DNA of 64,000 nt. Source: Amycolatopsis pithecellobii (GTDB lineage: Bacteria > Actinomycetota > Actinomycetes > Mycobacteriales > Pseudonocardiaceae). The position numbers and the translations under genes were made by a program. This document shows positions 33,394-44,175 of the stretch, piece after piece (within the stretch, counting starts at the first letter, position 1; every line of letters begins with the position of its first letter). The notes beneath the pieces are model-generated. The model worked only from the letters and a program-made list of their open reading frames with translations, was not told the origin of the DNA and did no database searches. The stretch spans positions 1-64,000 of the forward strand of contig NZ_WMBA01000040.1 in the NCBI RefSeq assembly GCF_009707865.1, given 5' to 3'.

Positions 33394-34305
33394 GTGACGG
33401 ACCCGAATGCCCAGCCGGCGGTTCGTGTTTCGAAGCTCAGTTATGTGGGGTTCGAGACCCCTGACGTCGATCGGCTGGCCGAGTACTACAACCGGGTGCT
33501 CGAATTCGAGCTGGTGGACTCCTCGCCGAACGGCGCCTTCCTGACCACCGGCCCCGACCACCACTGTGTCGTACTGACGAAAAAAGAAGCTTCCCGTGGC
33601 CGCGCGGTTGTCGGGTACGAGATCTGGGAGGACCTCGACTCCGCGCAGCAGCGCCTCAAGGATGCCGGCTATGAAACCCAGCGGCGTTCCGACATCGGAC
33701 CCGGCACGCCGGACGTCCTCGTGCTGGAAGAGCCCAACACGGGCGTGCCGCTGCACCTGATCACCTCGCAGGATCCCAGTGGTGCCAACGAAAGCACGCC
33801 GCTGCGCCCGACGAAACTCGGCCACATCGCGTCGTTCACCACATCGCTGGAGCCGATGCAGAAGTTCTACCAGGACCTTCTGGGCTTCCGCTGGTCGGAC
33901 ACCATCGGCGACTTCTTCGTGTTCCTGCGCTGCAATGCCGACCACCACGCGGCGAACTTCCTGGCCACCACCAAGTACGAGGGTATGCACCACATCGCGT
34001 ACGAGATGCGCGACCCGGCGCACCTGATCACCATGATCGACCACCTCGCCAAGAACGACTACCGCCTGCACTGGGGCCCGGGACGGCACGGCGCCGGGCA
34101 CAACCTGTTCACCTACCACAAGGACCCCGACGGCAACACGATCGAGCTATTCACCCAGCTCGACGTCATGCACGACGAGGCGAAGGGGTACTGGGAACCA
34201 CGCCCGTGGCATGAGACCTCACCGATGGGCCCGCGTACCTGGGAGGTCGACCTGGCCGCGGTCAACCACTGGGGCCCGATCAACTTCGACATGATCGACC
34301 ACTGA
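33394..34305 (+). CDS. Extradiol (catechol 2,3-type) dioxygenase, VOC fold
   Basis: 303 residues with two VOC modules. The iron ligands of the type I extradiol family are readable in the second module: H in KLGHIASFTT (near 145), H in GMHHIAYEM (near 200) and E in DGNTIELFTQ (near 250). It opens a catecholic ring next to the hydroxyls with O2 and Fe(II). First gene of the operon, with AGGAGG before a GTG start; its stop overlaps the next ATG (TGATG). The precise catechol is not deducible. Confidence 0.88.
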   Translation: MTDPNAQPAVRVSKLSYVGFETPDVDRLAEYYNRVLEFELVDSSPNGAFLTTGPDHHCVVLTKKEASRGRAVVGYEIWEDLDSAQQRLKDAGYETQRRSDIGPGTPDVLVLEEPNTGVPLHLITSQDPSGANESTPLRPTKLGHIASFTTSLEPMQKFYQDLLGFRWSDTIGDFFVFLRCNADHHAANFLATTKYEGMHHIAYEMRDPAHLITMIDHLAKNDYRLHWGPGRHGAGHNLFTYHKDPDGNTIELFTQLDVMHDEAKGYWEPRPWHETSPMGPRTWEVDLAAVNHWGPINFDMIDH

Positions 34306-35225
34306 TGGGGCAGCCCGTGTGGAGTCTGGTGAACACACTGTCCGAAAAGGACGGTGCGATCAGGGTGGGCGTGCTGACCGAAACCGGTGTCTTCGCGATC
34401 CCTGCCCTCGCGGACTATTCCGAAGTGGACGAAGTGCTGCGGGACTGGGCGTCCGTCGCGCCCGTACTGGAGAACTGGACGCCGGCCGGCGCCGAACCGC
34501 TCGGCGAAGTCCGGCTGCTCGCGCCGGTGCGCTCGCCCCGCAAGCTGCTGTGTGCCGGGGCGAACTACGTTGGCCACGCAAAGGAAATGGGCATCACCGA
34601 GCTGCCGTCGGGGCTCGAACCGTTCTTCTTCATGCTGCCTCCGACCTCGCTCGCCGGTCCTGGTGAGCCGATCGTCATCCCCGGCGACACCGCGGCCAGA
34701 GTGGACTGGGAGGCCGAGCTGGCGGTGGTGATCGGCAGCGCCGGACGCGACATCGACGTGGCGGACGCGCTCAGTCATGTCGCGGGCTACACGATCCTGA
34801 ACGACATCTCCGCCAGGGGACTGCATGCGCGTCCCGCCCCGCTGGCGCCGCCGTTCGTGTATGACTGGCTCGCCTCCAAGGGGCGGGACTCGTTTTCCCC
34901 AGCAGGGCCCGGCATCACCCCGGCCTGGCTCGTGCCGGACCCGCAGGAGTTGCCCGTTCGGTTGTGGCGCAACGGAAAGATCGAGCAGGACGGTAACACC
35001 GCCGACATGATCTTCACCGTGGCGGAACTGATCGCCGCCGCCAGCGCACTGATGACATTGGAACCCGGCGACGTGATCGCCACCGGAACCCCCGCGGGTG
35101 TCGGTGTCGCACAAGGCAAGTCACTCGCCGACGGTGATGTCGTCCGGGTCGAGATCGGCCCCCTGGGCGCACTGGAGAACCCGGTGCACGCCGCGGCCAC
35201 CATTCCGTTGGCCACGGGAAGCTGA
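34305..35225 (+). CDS. Fumarylacetoacetate hydrolase (FAH)-family protein
   Basis: 306 residues. The FAH fold is seen in LLAPVRSPRKLLCAGANYVG, VDWEAELAVVIG (metal-binding glutamates), GYTILNDISARG and the end VIATGTPAGVGV. Members hydrolyse, decarboxylate or hydrate ring-cleavage products. In a meta-cleavage operon it could act on the oxalocrotonate or a hydroxyketo acid. Coupled to the dioxygenase gene by a 1-nt overlap. Confidence 0.88.
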   Translation: MGQPVWSLVNTLSEKDGAIRVGVLTETGVFAIPALADYSEVDEVLRDWASVAPVLENWTPAGAEPLGEVRLLAPVRSPRKLLCAGANYVGHAKEMGITELPSGLEPFFFMLPPTSLAGPGEPIVIPGDTAARVDWEAELAVVIGSAGRDIDVADALSHVAGYTILNDISARGLHARPAPLAPPFVYDWLASKGRDSFSPAGPGITPAWLVPDPQELPVRLWRNGKIEQDGNTADMIFTVAELIAAASALMTLEPGDVIATGTPAGVGVAQGKSLADGDVVRVEIGPLGALENPVHAAATIPLATGS

Positions 35226-35269
35226 CCGATGGTCGCGCGGGGTTACCGGACTACTGAAGGGATTTGAGC

Positions 35270-36160
35270 ATGATCGAACTCGAAGACATCGGCTATGTCC
35301 GCTCAGGCGTCGCGGATTTCGCCACGGCTGTCCACTTCGCGACCGACATCGTGGGCCTGGAACTGATGGACAGCGGTGAGCCCGGGGTTGCGCATCTGCG
35401 GTCGGATTCCCACCACCACAGCCTTTCGCTCGTCGAAGGCGTTTCCGGGGTCATCGCTTCCGGTTTCACACTGGCCACCGAAGACGCGCTCGTGGCGGCG
35501 GAGTCCGAATTGGAGCGTCGGGGCTTTCGCGTCACGCGTGGTGATGAGAAGGAGGCCCGGTCCCGCCGGGTGGCCGAGTTCATCGGTTTCGACGACCCGT
35601 TCGGCAACCGGATCGAGCTCGCGTTCGGCAGGCAGACGATTTCCCGGCCGGTACGGCTTTCGCGTGGCTCGGGCATCACCGAGTTCGGCCACCTCTGTCT
35701 GGACGCGCCGGACGTGCGGGAGGCGTACCGCTTCTGGTCCTCGACGTTCAACGCGCGTGTCTCGGACTGGGTCGGCGACGGCGCCTGCTTGATGCGGATC
35801 GACGAGGTGCATCACAAGATCGCCGTGTTCCAGGCCGACGAACCCGGTATGTGCCATATGAACTTCCAGGTCGCCGAACTCGACGACGTTTTCCGTAACT
35901 GGCACTTCCTGGTCGAGCACGGGGTCGAGATCGAGATGGGCCCGGGGCGGCACCCGCAGTCGGGCGCGATCTTCCTGTACTTCCTGGGGCCGGAGAACTT
36001 CACCTACGAGTACTCGTTCGGGGTCCGCCGAATCACCGACGAGGCGGCGTGGCGGCCGCGTTTCTTCGATCCCGACGAGATCGGCGCGATCGACATGTGG
36101 CTCGGCCCGAAGGCACGCACCGTGAGCCAACCACAACTTCGGCTTTCCGATCCGGCATAA
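35270..36160 (+). CDS. Second extradiol dioxygenase (2,3-dihydroxybiphenyl dioxygenase-like VOC)
   Basis: 296 residues, two VOC modules. Metal ligands fit H in EFGHLCLDAPD, H in GMCHMNFQV and E in NFTYEYSFGV. It differs strongly from the first dioxygenase of the operon, so the two probably act on different catechols or at different steps. ATG with GAAGGG upstream; an in-frame TTG two codons earlier is possible. 44 bp gap from the FAH gene. Confidence 0.82.
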   Translation: MIELEDIGYVRSGVADFATAVHFATDIVGLELMDSGEPGVAHLRSDSHHHSLSLVEGVSGVIASGFTLATEDALVAAESELERRGFRVTRGDEKEARSRRVAEFIGFDDPFGNRIELAFGRQTISRPVRLSRGSGITEFGHLCLDAPDVREAYRFWSSTFNARVSDWVGDGACLMRIDEVHHKIAVFQADEPGMCHMNFQVAELDDVFRNWHFLVEHGVEIEMGPGRHPQSGAIFLYFLGPENFTYEYSFGVRRITDEAAWRPRFFDPDEIGAIDMWLGPKARTVSQPQLRLSDPA

Positions 36161-36169
36161 GGAGATGTC

Positions 36170-36637
36170 ATGCTTTTCGTGACGCGGAGCCTGCAGGTGA
36201 ACGAGCCGGGCGAACCGGTCGTCACCCGGGAGATGCTCTGGGACGGGCTGGTCGCCAAGGCCGGCAACGCCCTGCCGTTCGTCAAGGTCATGTCGCACTG
36301 CGACGTCATCGAACGGCACAGCGACACGGTTTTCGACCGCGAGATCACGCTGCACGGTTCGCAGTTCACCGAGCGGATCACCCTGGAGAAGCCGCACCGT
36401 GTCGTGTTCACGCGGCTGGCAGGACCGGTGCTCGGGGTGATCACCAACGAGATCGAGGGCGCGGGCACCGACGATCTGGCGCTGCGGTTCAGCTTCGCCC
36501 TCGCCGTCGCCGATGCCCCCGCCGGGTCGCCGGCGGAGAAGGACTACGCCGACACGATGACGCAGGACTACCTGGACGCGGTCGCGTCCACCCTCAGCGC
36601 CGTGCGCAGGATCGCGCGCGGCGAAACAGCGGCATAA
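36170..36637 (+). CDS. SRPBCC protein, AtaL/DUF1857 family
   Basis: 155 residues of the START/SRPBCC helix-grip fold, AtaL-like branch: REMLWDGLVAKAGNALPFV, DREITLHGSQFTERITLEKP, RVVFTRLAGPVLGVITNEIE. Such proteins bind a hydrophobic or aromatic ligand; enzymatic function is unproven. Excellent ribosome site (AAGGAG). Probably handles a pathway intermediate. Confidence 0.75.
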   Translation: MLFVTRSLQVNEPGEPVVTREMLWDGLVAKAGNALPFVKVMSHCDVIERHSDTVFDREITLHGSQFTERITLEKPHRVVFTRLAGPVLGVITNEIEGAGTDDLALRFSFALAVADAPAGSPAEKDYADTMTQDYLDAVASTLSAVRRIARGETAA

Positions 36638-36657
36638 AACTCAACGAGGAGTTTGCC

Positions 36658-37050
36658 ATGTCTGATTGGGTAACCGACTATTTCGCGGACGTCGACGCCA
36701 TGCGCCTGGACGCCTACGTCGCACGGCACACCGAAGACGCCGTCGTCGTCTTCGGCAACAACCCGCCGGCGGTGGGCAAGACCGCCATCGGCGAGGCGAT
36801 CGGCGGGTTCTGGTCGATCATCGGCGGGCTGCGGCACGAACGGATCCACCTGTGGTTCGTCGACGACGGTGACACGGCGGTACTGGAGGCGCTGGTGCAC
36901 TACCAAACCAAGGGTGGTCACGAGTTCGCGTTCCCGGCCGTGTCTATTTTGGACCGCAAGGACGGGCTTGTCAGCTCGCTGCGGATACACATCGATCTGG
37001 GCCCGCTGTTCGCCCAGATCGAGCAGGAGTCCACTGTGGAGGCGGTCTGA
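36658..37050 (+). CDS. NTF2/SnoaL-like protein
   Basis: 130 residues of the NTF2-like cone fold: DYFADVDAMRLDAYVARHTE, VVFGNNPPAVGKTAIGEAIG, FWSIIGGLRHERIHLWFVDD. SnoaL-like members are isomerases, cyclases, hydratases or ligand carriers. No catalytic residue can be assigned. GAGGAG ribosome site; its TGA overlaps the SDR start. Confidence 0.78.
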   Translation: MSDWVTDYFADVDAMRLDAYVARHTEDAVVVFGNNPPAVGKTAIGEAIGGFWSIIGGLRHERIHLWFVDDGDTAVLEALVHYQTKGGHEFAFPAVSILDRKDGLVSSLRIHIDLGPLFAQIEQESTVEAV

Positions 37051-37781
37051 TGGGCGGACGAATCGCGGTAGTCACGGGTGGCGCGAACGGGATCGGGCGC
37101 GCCTTCGCGCGGCGGCTGGCCGCCGACGGCGTGTCGGTGGCGGTGCTCGACCGGGCACCGGCTGAGGCGGTGCTCGCCGACATCGAGGAGGCGGGCGGCA
37201 AGGGCATCGGCGTCCAGGTCGATTTGACCGACCCGGCCGAGATCGCCACCGCGGCGGAAGAGGTCGGGGCTCGCCTCGGCACCCCGCAAGTGCTGGTGAA
37301 CAACGTGGGAATCTACCCGTTCAAGCCGTTCGAGGACGTGACGTTCGAGGAGTGGCGGAAGGTCTTCGAGGTCAACGTCGACACACTTTTCCGTGTGACA
37401 CAAGCGTTCCTGCCCGGGCTCACGGAGGGCGGCTGGGGCCGGATCGTGAACGTGACGTCGAACTCGGTCAGTCTCGTCATCCCCAGCGCGACGCCGTACA
37501 TGTCGAGCAAGATGGCGATCATCGGGTTCACCCGGGGACTGGCCACGGAACTCGCCGAGCAAGGCGTCACGGTCAACGCCATCGCCCCGAGCTTCACCCG
37601 CACTCCCGGCACCGAGGCAGGACCGGCCGAGTTCTTCGACATCGTGCCGCAGCTGCAGGCCATCAAACGGTTGCAGCAACCGGAGGACCTGGCCGGTGCA
37701 CTGTCCTTTTTGGTCTCCGACGACGCGGGGTTCATCACGGGGCAGACGTTCTACGTCGACGGCGGGCTGGTCCGTTCATGA
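37050..37781 (+). CDS. Short-chain dehydrogenase/reductase
   Basis: 243 residues with the NAD(P)-binding GGANGIGRAFARRL, NNVGIYPFKPFEDV, the catalytic serine region VTSNSVS, YMSSKMA (YxxxK) and the C-terminal GQTFYVDGGL. Oxidises or reduces an alcohol/ketone in the pathway, possibly a dihydrodiol or side-chain alcohol. Coupled on both sides by overlaps. Confidence 0.9.
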   Translation: MGGRIAVVTGGANGIGRAFARRLAADGVSVAVLDRAPAEAVLADIEEAGGKGIGVQVDLTDPAEIATAAEEVGARLGTPQVLVNNVGIYPFKPFEDVTFEEWRKVFEVNVDTLFRVTQAFLPGLTEGGWGRIVNVTSNSVSLVIPSATPYMSSKMAIIGFTRGLATELAEQGVTVNAIAPSFTRTPGTEAGPAEFFDIVPQLQAIKRLQQPEDLAGALSFLVSDDAGFITGQTFYVDGGLVRS

Positions 37782-38425
37782 CGGAGCTCGTCGAAGCCGC
37801 GCACGTGCTGGCGCGACTGGGCCTGGTCACCGCGTTCGGCCACGTTTCCGTGCGTCAGGGCGAAAATGTGCTTGTCACCCCGCCGGCCGATCTCGGGACC
37901 GTGCGGGAGGATGAGCTCATCACGGTCCCGCTGGACGCCACCGAGTTGCCCGCGGGCGCGCCGCCGGAGGTCTGGCTGCACCTGGCGATCTACCGGCGCA
38001 GGCCGGATGCCGGTGCGATCGCCCGAGCCCAGCCCGAAGCGCTGTTCGTGGCCGGGGCGGTGACCGACGAGTTGCGCCCGCTGCACGGGCAGGCCGCCTG
38101 GCTCGGTGCTCGCGTCCCGGTGCACCCGGTTCCACGTCTGCTGCGTTCGGAGGAGCTGGCGACCGCGGCCGCGGAGACGCTCGGCGACAGCGAGGCGATC
38201 GTGTTGCGCAGCAACGGGGGAGCGGCGCTCGGCGCCACTCCCGGCCTCGCCGTCGCGCGGATGTGGTTGCTGGACGTCGCGTGTCGCGTGTGGACACAGG
38301 CGCACCAAGGCGGGAAACCGGAGCCGCTCGGCGAAGACGACATCACGGCCTGGCGGGCGGCGGAAGGACCGTTGCTCGAACGGTTGTGGCAGCACCTCAA
38401 ACGGAAAACCGAGCAATCGCACTGA
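37778..38425 (+). CDS. Class II aldolase/adducin-like protein without metal site
   Basis: 215 residues with the class II aldolase frame: HVLARLGLVTAFGHVSVR, LVTPPADLGTV, PPEVWLHLAIYRRRPDAG. The family's zinc ligands are missing: the HxH after the RPDAG turn reads IARAQPEA, and the later NHG histidine reads RSNGGAA. The glutamate of PPEVW is kept. The protein is therefore unlikely to be a zinc-dependent aldolase; it may be a non-metal lyase/decarboxylase or a structural relative. ATGA overlap with the SDR gene. Confidence 0.72.
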   Translation: MTELVEAAHVLARLGLVTAFGHVSVRQGENVLVTPPADLGTVREDELITVPLDATELPAGAPPEVWLHLAIYRRRPDAGAIARAQPEALFVAGAVTDELRPLHGQAAWLGARVPVHPVPRLLRSEELATAAAETLGDSEAIVLRSNGGAALGATPGLAVARMWLLDVACRVWTQAHQGGKPEPLGEDDITAWRAAEGPLLERLWQHLKRKTEQSH

Positions 38426-38438
38426 AAGGGGAACTGCG

Positions 38439-39257
38439 TTGACCAAGCCGGAGATCGGCCGGAGCGTCGAGGCCGCGGGCATCACCACGAACTACCTGGA
38501 GGCCGGTGACGGCCCGGAAACCGTGGTGCTCATCCACGGGTCCGGTCCCGGTGTCACTTCGTATGCCAACTGGCGGCTGGTGATCCCGGAGCTCGCGAAG
38601 CGGTTCCGGGTGCTGGCCCCGGATATGGTCGGCTTCGGCTACAGCGACCGTCCGGACGGAGTCCGGTACGGCCTGGAAACCTGGGCGCGGCAGACGGTCG
38701 GCTTTCTCGACGCGCTCGGCATCGAGCGGGCGCACCTGATCGGCAACAGCTTCGGTGGCGCGATCGCGTTGCGGATCGCGGCGGAGCACCCGGAGCGGGT
38801 CGGGCGCATGGTGCTGATGGGCAGCATGGGCGTGGACTTCCCGCTCACCGAAGGTCTGGACCGGGTGTGGGGTTACGAGCCGTCGCTGGAGAACATGCGC
38901 AAGGTGCTCGACGTGTTCGCGTACTCGCGGACGCTGGTCAACGACGAGCTCGCGCAGGTCCGGTACGAGGGCAGCATCCAGCCCGGCTTCCAGGAAGCGT
39001 TTTCCGCGATGTTCCCGGAGCCGAGGCAGCGCTGGGTGGAAGCGATGACGACGCCGGAGGATCAGCTCAAGAAGCTCCCGCACCGCACGCTGGTGGTGCA
39101 CGGCCGGGAGGACCAGGTCATCCCGCTGGCGAACTCGTACCGTCTCGCGGAGTTGCTCGACAACGCGGATCTGGCGGTGTTCTCCCACTGCGGGCACTGG
39201 TCGATGATCGAGCGTACTGCCGATTTCAACCGGCTCGTGGGAGACTTCCTTTCGTGA
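38439..39257 (+). CDS. Alpha/beta hydrolase, meta-cleavage product (HOMSA/HOPDA-type) hydrolase
   Basis: 272 residues of the DmpD/XylF/BphD group: oxyanion loop VLIHGSGPGVTSYANWRLVI, nucleophile serine in LIGNSFGGAIALR, aspartate in VHGREDQVIPLANS and histidine in FSHCGHWSMIERT. Hydrolyses the C-C bond of the yellow ring-fission product to 2-hydroxypenta-2,4-dienoate plus an acid. TTG start with GGGGAA upstream. Confidence 0.9.
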   Translation: MTKPEIGRSVEAAGITTNYLEAGDGPETVVLIHGSGPGVTSYANWRLVIPELAKRFRVLAPDMVGFGYSDRPDGVRYGLETWARQTVGFLDALGIERAHLIGNSFGGAIALRIAAEHPERVGRMVLMGSMGVDFPLTEGLDRVWGYEPSLENMRKVLDVFAYSRTLVNDELAQVRYEGSIQPGFQEAFSAMFPEPRQRWVEAMTTPEDQLKKLPHRTLVVHGREDQVIPLANSYRLAELLDNADLAVFSHCGHWSMIERTADFNRLVGDFLS

Positions 39258-40030
39258 CACAGTGGACGGTCGAACGGGTCGCGGGCGAACTGCTGGCGCG
39301 CGAGCATGACCGGCGCGACGGCGGGCGGCTCGTCGACGACTGGCCCGAACTCGATCTCGCGACGGCGTATGAGGCGCAGGATGTGTTGCTGCGCAAGAAA
39401 ATCGACGCGGGGGAGCGGGTCGTCGGGGTGAAGCTCGGGCTTACCTCACGGGCGAAGCAGGAACGGATGGGAGTGCATTCCCCGATCACCGGCTGGCTCA
39501 CCGACGGCATGGTGCTGCCCGCCGGCGCGCCTGTCCCGCCGTTGATCCATCCCCGGGTCGAGCCGGAGATCGTGTTCGTGCTCGGGAAACCGTTGCGGGG
39601 CCCGGGAATCACGGGCCCTGTCGCGCTCGACGCCGTCGCCTCGGTGCACGCCGGGTTCGAGGTGATCGACAGCCGCTACACCGATTTCCGGTTCACACTG
39701 CCGGATGTGGTGGCCGACAACGCCTCCGCCGCGCGGTTCGTCGTCGGTGCCACGGGTGTTCCGCCGACTGCGCTCGACCTACGACTCGAGGCGTGCGTGC
39801 TGAGCGTGCAGGGCGAGCCGGTCGATTCGGCGACCGGTGCCGCCGTACAAGGACATCCGGCCGAAGCACTGGCGCTCGCGGCGAACGACCTCGGGCGGCG
39901 CGGCATCACGCTGGAAGCGGGATGGCTCGTGCTGACCGGTGGGCTCACCGACGCCGTTCCGTTGCGGCCCAAGGAAACAGTGACCGCGGAGTTCAGGCAT
40001 CTGGGCACCGTGTACATCGAGGGAGGCTGA
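39254..40030 (+). CDS. 2-keto-4-pentenoate hydratase / 4-oxalocrotonate decarboxylase family
   Basis: 258 residues: KLGLTSRAKQERMGVHSPIT, HPRVEPEIVFVLGKPLRGPG (metal-binding EPE), AGFEVIDSRYTDFRFTLPDV, TGGLTDAVPLRPKETV. The family includes DmpE hydratase and DmpH decarboxylase, which share folds and cannot be separated by eye. Either fits after the hydrolase or the tautomerase. GTG start in a 4-nt overlap with the hydrolase gene. Confidence 0.88.
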   Translation: MTQWTVERVAGELLAREHDRRDGGRLVDDWPELDLATAYEAQDVLLRKKIDAGERVVGVKLGLTSRAKQERMGVHSPITGWLTDGMVLPAGAPVPPLIHPRVEPEIVFVLGKPLRGPGITGPVALDAVASVHAGFEVIDSRYTDFRFTLPDVVADNASAARFVVGATGVPPTALDLRLEACVLSVQGEPVDSATGAAVQGHPAEALALAANDLGRRGITLEAGWLVLTGGLTDAVPLRPKETVTAEFRHLGTVYIEGG

Positions 40031-40032
40031 CC

Positions 40033-40221
40033 GTGCCCATTGTCGAGATCAACCTGATCGAAGGGCGCCCGCCGGAGAAGATCCGCGAACTGATCCGCCG
40101 CGTGCACGACGCGGTCGAGGGTGCGCTGGAAGCCCCGGCGAGCTCGATCCGGATCCTGGTCCGCGAGATCCCGCCCGCACACTGGGCAGCCGGCGGCGTG
40201 ACGAAGGACGAAAAGAGCTGA
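40033..40221 (+). CDS. 4-oxalocrotonate tautomerase-family protein
   Basis: 62 residues beginning MPIVEINLIEGRPPEKIREL; after Met removal Pro1 is the catalytic base, and arginines near 38-45 (SSIRILVREIPP) fit the active site. It isomerises the 2-hydroxymuconate-type intermediate of the oxalocrotonate branch. GGGAGG directly upstream. Last gene of the operon. No DmpG-type aldolase or acetaldehyde dehydrogenase is present, so the lower pathway must end elsewhere. Confidence 0.9.
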   Translation: MPIVEINLIEGRPPEKIRELIRRVHDAVEGALEAPASSIRILVREIPPAHWAAGGVTKDEKS

Positions 40222-40271
40222 CGCGTCCGATGTGGACAGTCGCCCGGCGGGCAATCGAGCCAGCCGACGGA

Positions 40272-40302
40272 GTCCGGGCCGGCAACAATCGCCGGCCCGG
40301 AC
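40272..40302. terminator. Bidirectional terminator, tautomerase/katG
   Basis: A perfect 12-bp stem (GTCCGGGCCGGC and complement) with 7-nt loop AACAATC lies between the convergent operon end and the katG stop codon. Confidence 0.85.
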
Positions 40303-40312
40303 CCGTTTCACG

Positions 40313-42983
<2,671 letters not shown>

Positions 42984-43012
42984 GCCCCGAAGTGTGCCGC
43001 ATAATCTGGAAT

Positions 43013-43024
43013 GAATCAAGATTC
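43013..43024. promoter_or_regulatory. Candidate FurA operator
   Basis: GAATC-AA-GATTC lies 30 bp before the furA start inside an AT-rich patch, the place of the self-repression site in other actinobacterial furA-katG promoters. Confidence 0.45.
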
Positions 43025-43089
43025 GGCGCTCGATGGAGTGTCGAGGTCCCTACCAGGCGTGTTCGAGCGCGTGCGGGAGAAACCCCGTG

Positions 43090-43332
43090 TTACTGCTGGT
43101 AGTGCTCGACTTCGCTGGCCGGCCGGACCTCGGCCGCGCCTTCGTCCTCACCGAACTCGCGGCGCGCGCGGCGCTGGCGCAACAGGTCCCAGCACTGGTC
43201 CAGCTGCTGTTCGAGCTGCCGCATCCGGGCGCGGTCGGCGTCATCGAGGCCGGGGCCACCGGCCTTCTCCCGCAGCTGGTGCTCCTCGGCGATGAGCTCG
43301 TCGATGCCGCCGATGATGTCCTTGTCGCTCAC
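43090..43332 (-). CDS. DUF2630-family small protein
   Basis: 80 residues, highly charged and helical: MSDKDIIGGIDELIAEEHQL, RARMRQLEQQLDQCWDLLRQ, RRARREFGEDEGAAEVRPAS. It matches the DUF2630 family of actinobacterial coiled-coil proteins with unknown role. GTG start with weak ribosome site. 39 bp after the PP2C gene on the same strand. Confidence 0.85.
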   Translation of the reverse strand: MSDKDIIGGIDELIAEEHQLREKAGGPGLDDADRARMRQLEQQLDQCWDLLRQRRARREFGEDEGAAEVRPASEVEHYQQ

Positions 43333-43371
43333 CCGGCAACGGTACCTCGCCCGCGGCCGTCCGACCGGATG

Positions 43372-44079
43372 TCAGGCGGCGGCGCCGAACGGGACGGTGT
43401 CGACCTCGGCGGGGGCGAACTCCACGAACACCGCCGTCGCGTTGTCCGAACCACCGGCCGCGACGGCGGCTTCGGTGAGCGCGGCGGCCGAATTCGCCGG
43501 CTGCCGCAGGAGTTCGGCCATCGCCGCGAGCGTCAACGTCTTGTGCACGCCGTCGCTGGTCAGCAGCAGACCGGCGGGGAAGGGGATCTCGGCGCGGCCG
43601 ATCTCGCCGGGGCCCGCCGTGCGCACGGTCGTGGTCACCAGGTGCTCGAAGCGCGGTCTCGGTGTGGCGCCGTGGTCACGGAAGTACTGGGCGAGCGTGT
43701 GATCCCTGGTCAGCTGGGTGAGGCCGGCCCCATTCCACGCGTACGCGCGGGCGTCGCCGACCCACGCGAGGCGATATCCGCCGTCCGACGGCAACGCCAC
43801 GACGAGGACACAGTCACCGGCGGTGGGATCGGCCTGGACCGCTCGCCGCGCGGCCAGCATGGCTTCGACAGGACCGTCGGCGGCCGGCGCCCGCACCGCG
43901 GCCGCCGCGGCGAGCCGGGCCGCGCGTGCGGCATCCGCGGTGTCACCGACGCCGTCCGCCAGCGCGAAGGTCACCCGGTGGCTGCCGGGATCGGCATAGG
44001 CGTCCACTGCGTCGGCGTTGACCGTGCGGGGGCCTTGTGCGCTGGCGGTCTGCCAGACCGGAGTCTTCGTGGAGTTCAT
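43372..44079 (-). CDS. PP2C-type protein phosphatase
   Basis: 235 residues with PPM/PP2C metal motifs: VNADAVDAYAD (in place of NxDA), FALADGVGDTADA (ADG), LLLTSDGVHK (SDG) and GGSDNATAVFVEF (DN). Manganese/magnesium-dependent dephosphorylation of Ser/Thr proteins in the cytoplasm. It has no membrane anchor or sensor domain. ATG with GGAGGGA upstream. No kinase gene lies near. Confidence 0.85.
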   Translation of the reverse strand: MNSTKTPVWQTASAQGPRTVNADAVDAYADPGSHRVTFALADGVGDTADAARAARLAAAAAVRAPAADGPVEAMLAARRAVQADPTAGDCVLVVALPSDGGYRLAWVGDARAYAWNGAGLTQLTRDHTLAQYFRDHGATPRPRFEHLVTTTVRTAGPGEIGRAEIPFPAGLLLTSDGVHKTLTLAAMAELLRQPANSAAALTEAAVAAGGSDNATAVFVEFAPAEVDTVPFGAAA

Positions 44080-44175
44080 CCCGTCCCTCCTTCACCCTCC
44101 AGTCTGGCTCGTTCGCCTGTGGTGTGGCTGAGGATTCCATGAAACTGCCCTAAAATACTTCGCTCGGCGACCGTT

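Noticed and set aside
36049-36657. A longer N-terminal extension of the NTF2-like protein
   Set aside because: The frame merely runs antiparallel in content to the end of the VOC gene and the AtaL gene; the strong GAGGAG plus ATG at 36658 gives the family length.
33394-40221. A biosynthetic (AtaL-type antibiotic) cluster instead of a catabolic one
   Set aside because: AtaL- and SnoaL-like genes raised the idea, but dioxygenase, hydrolase, hydratase and tautomerase together spell meta-cleavage catabolism and no synthase or transferase is present.
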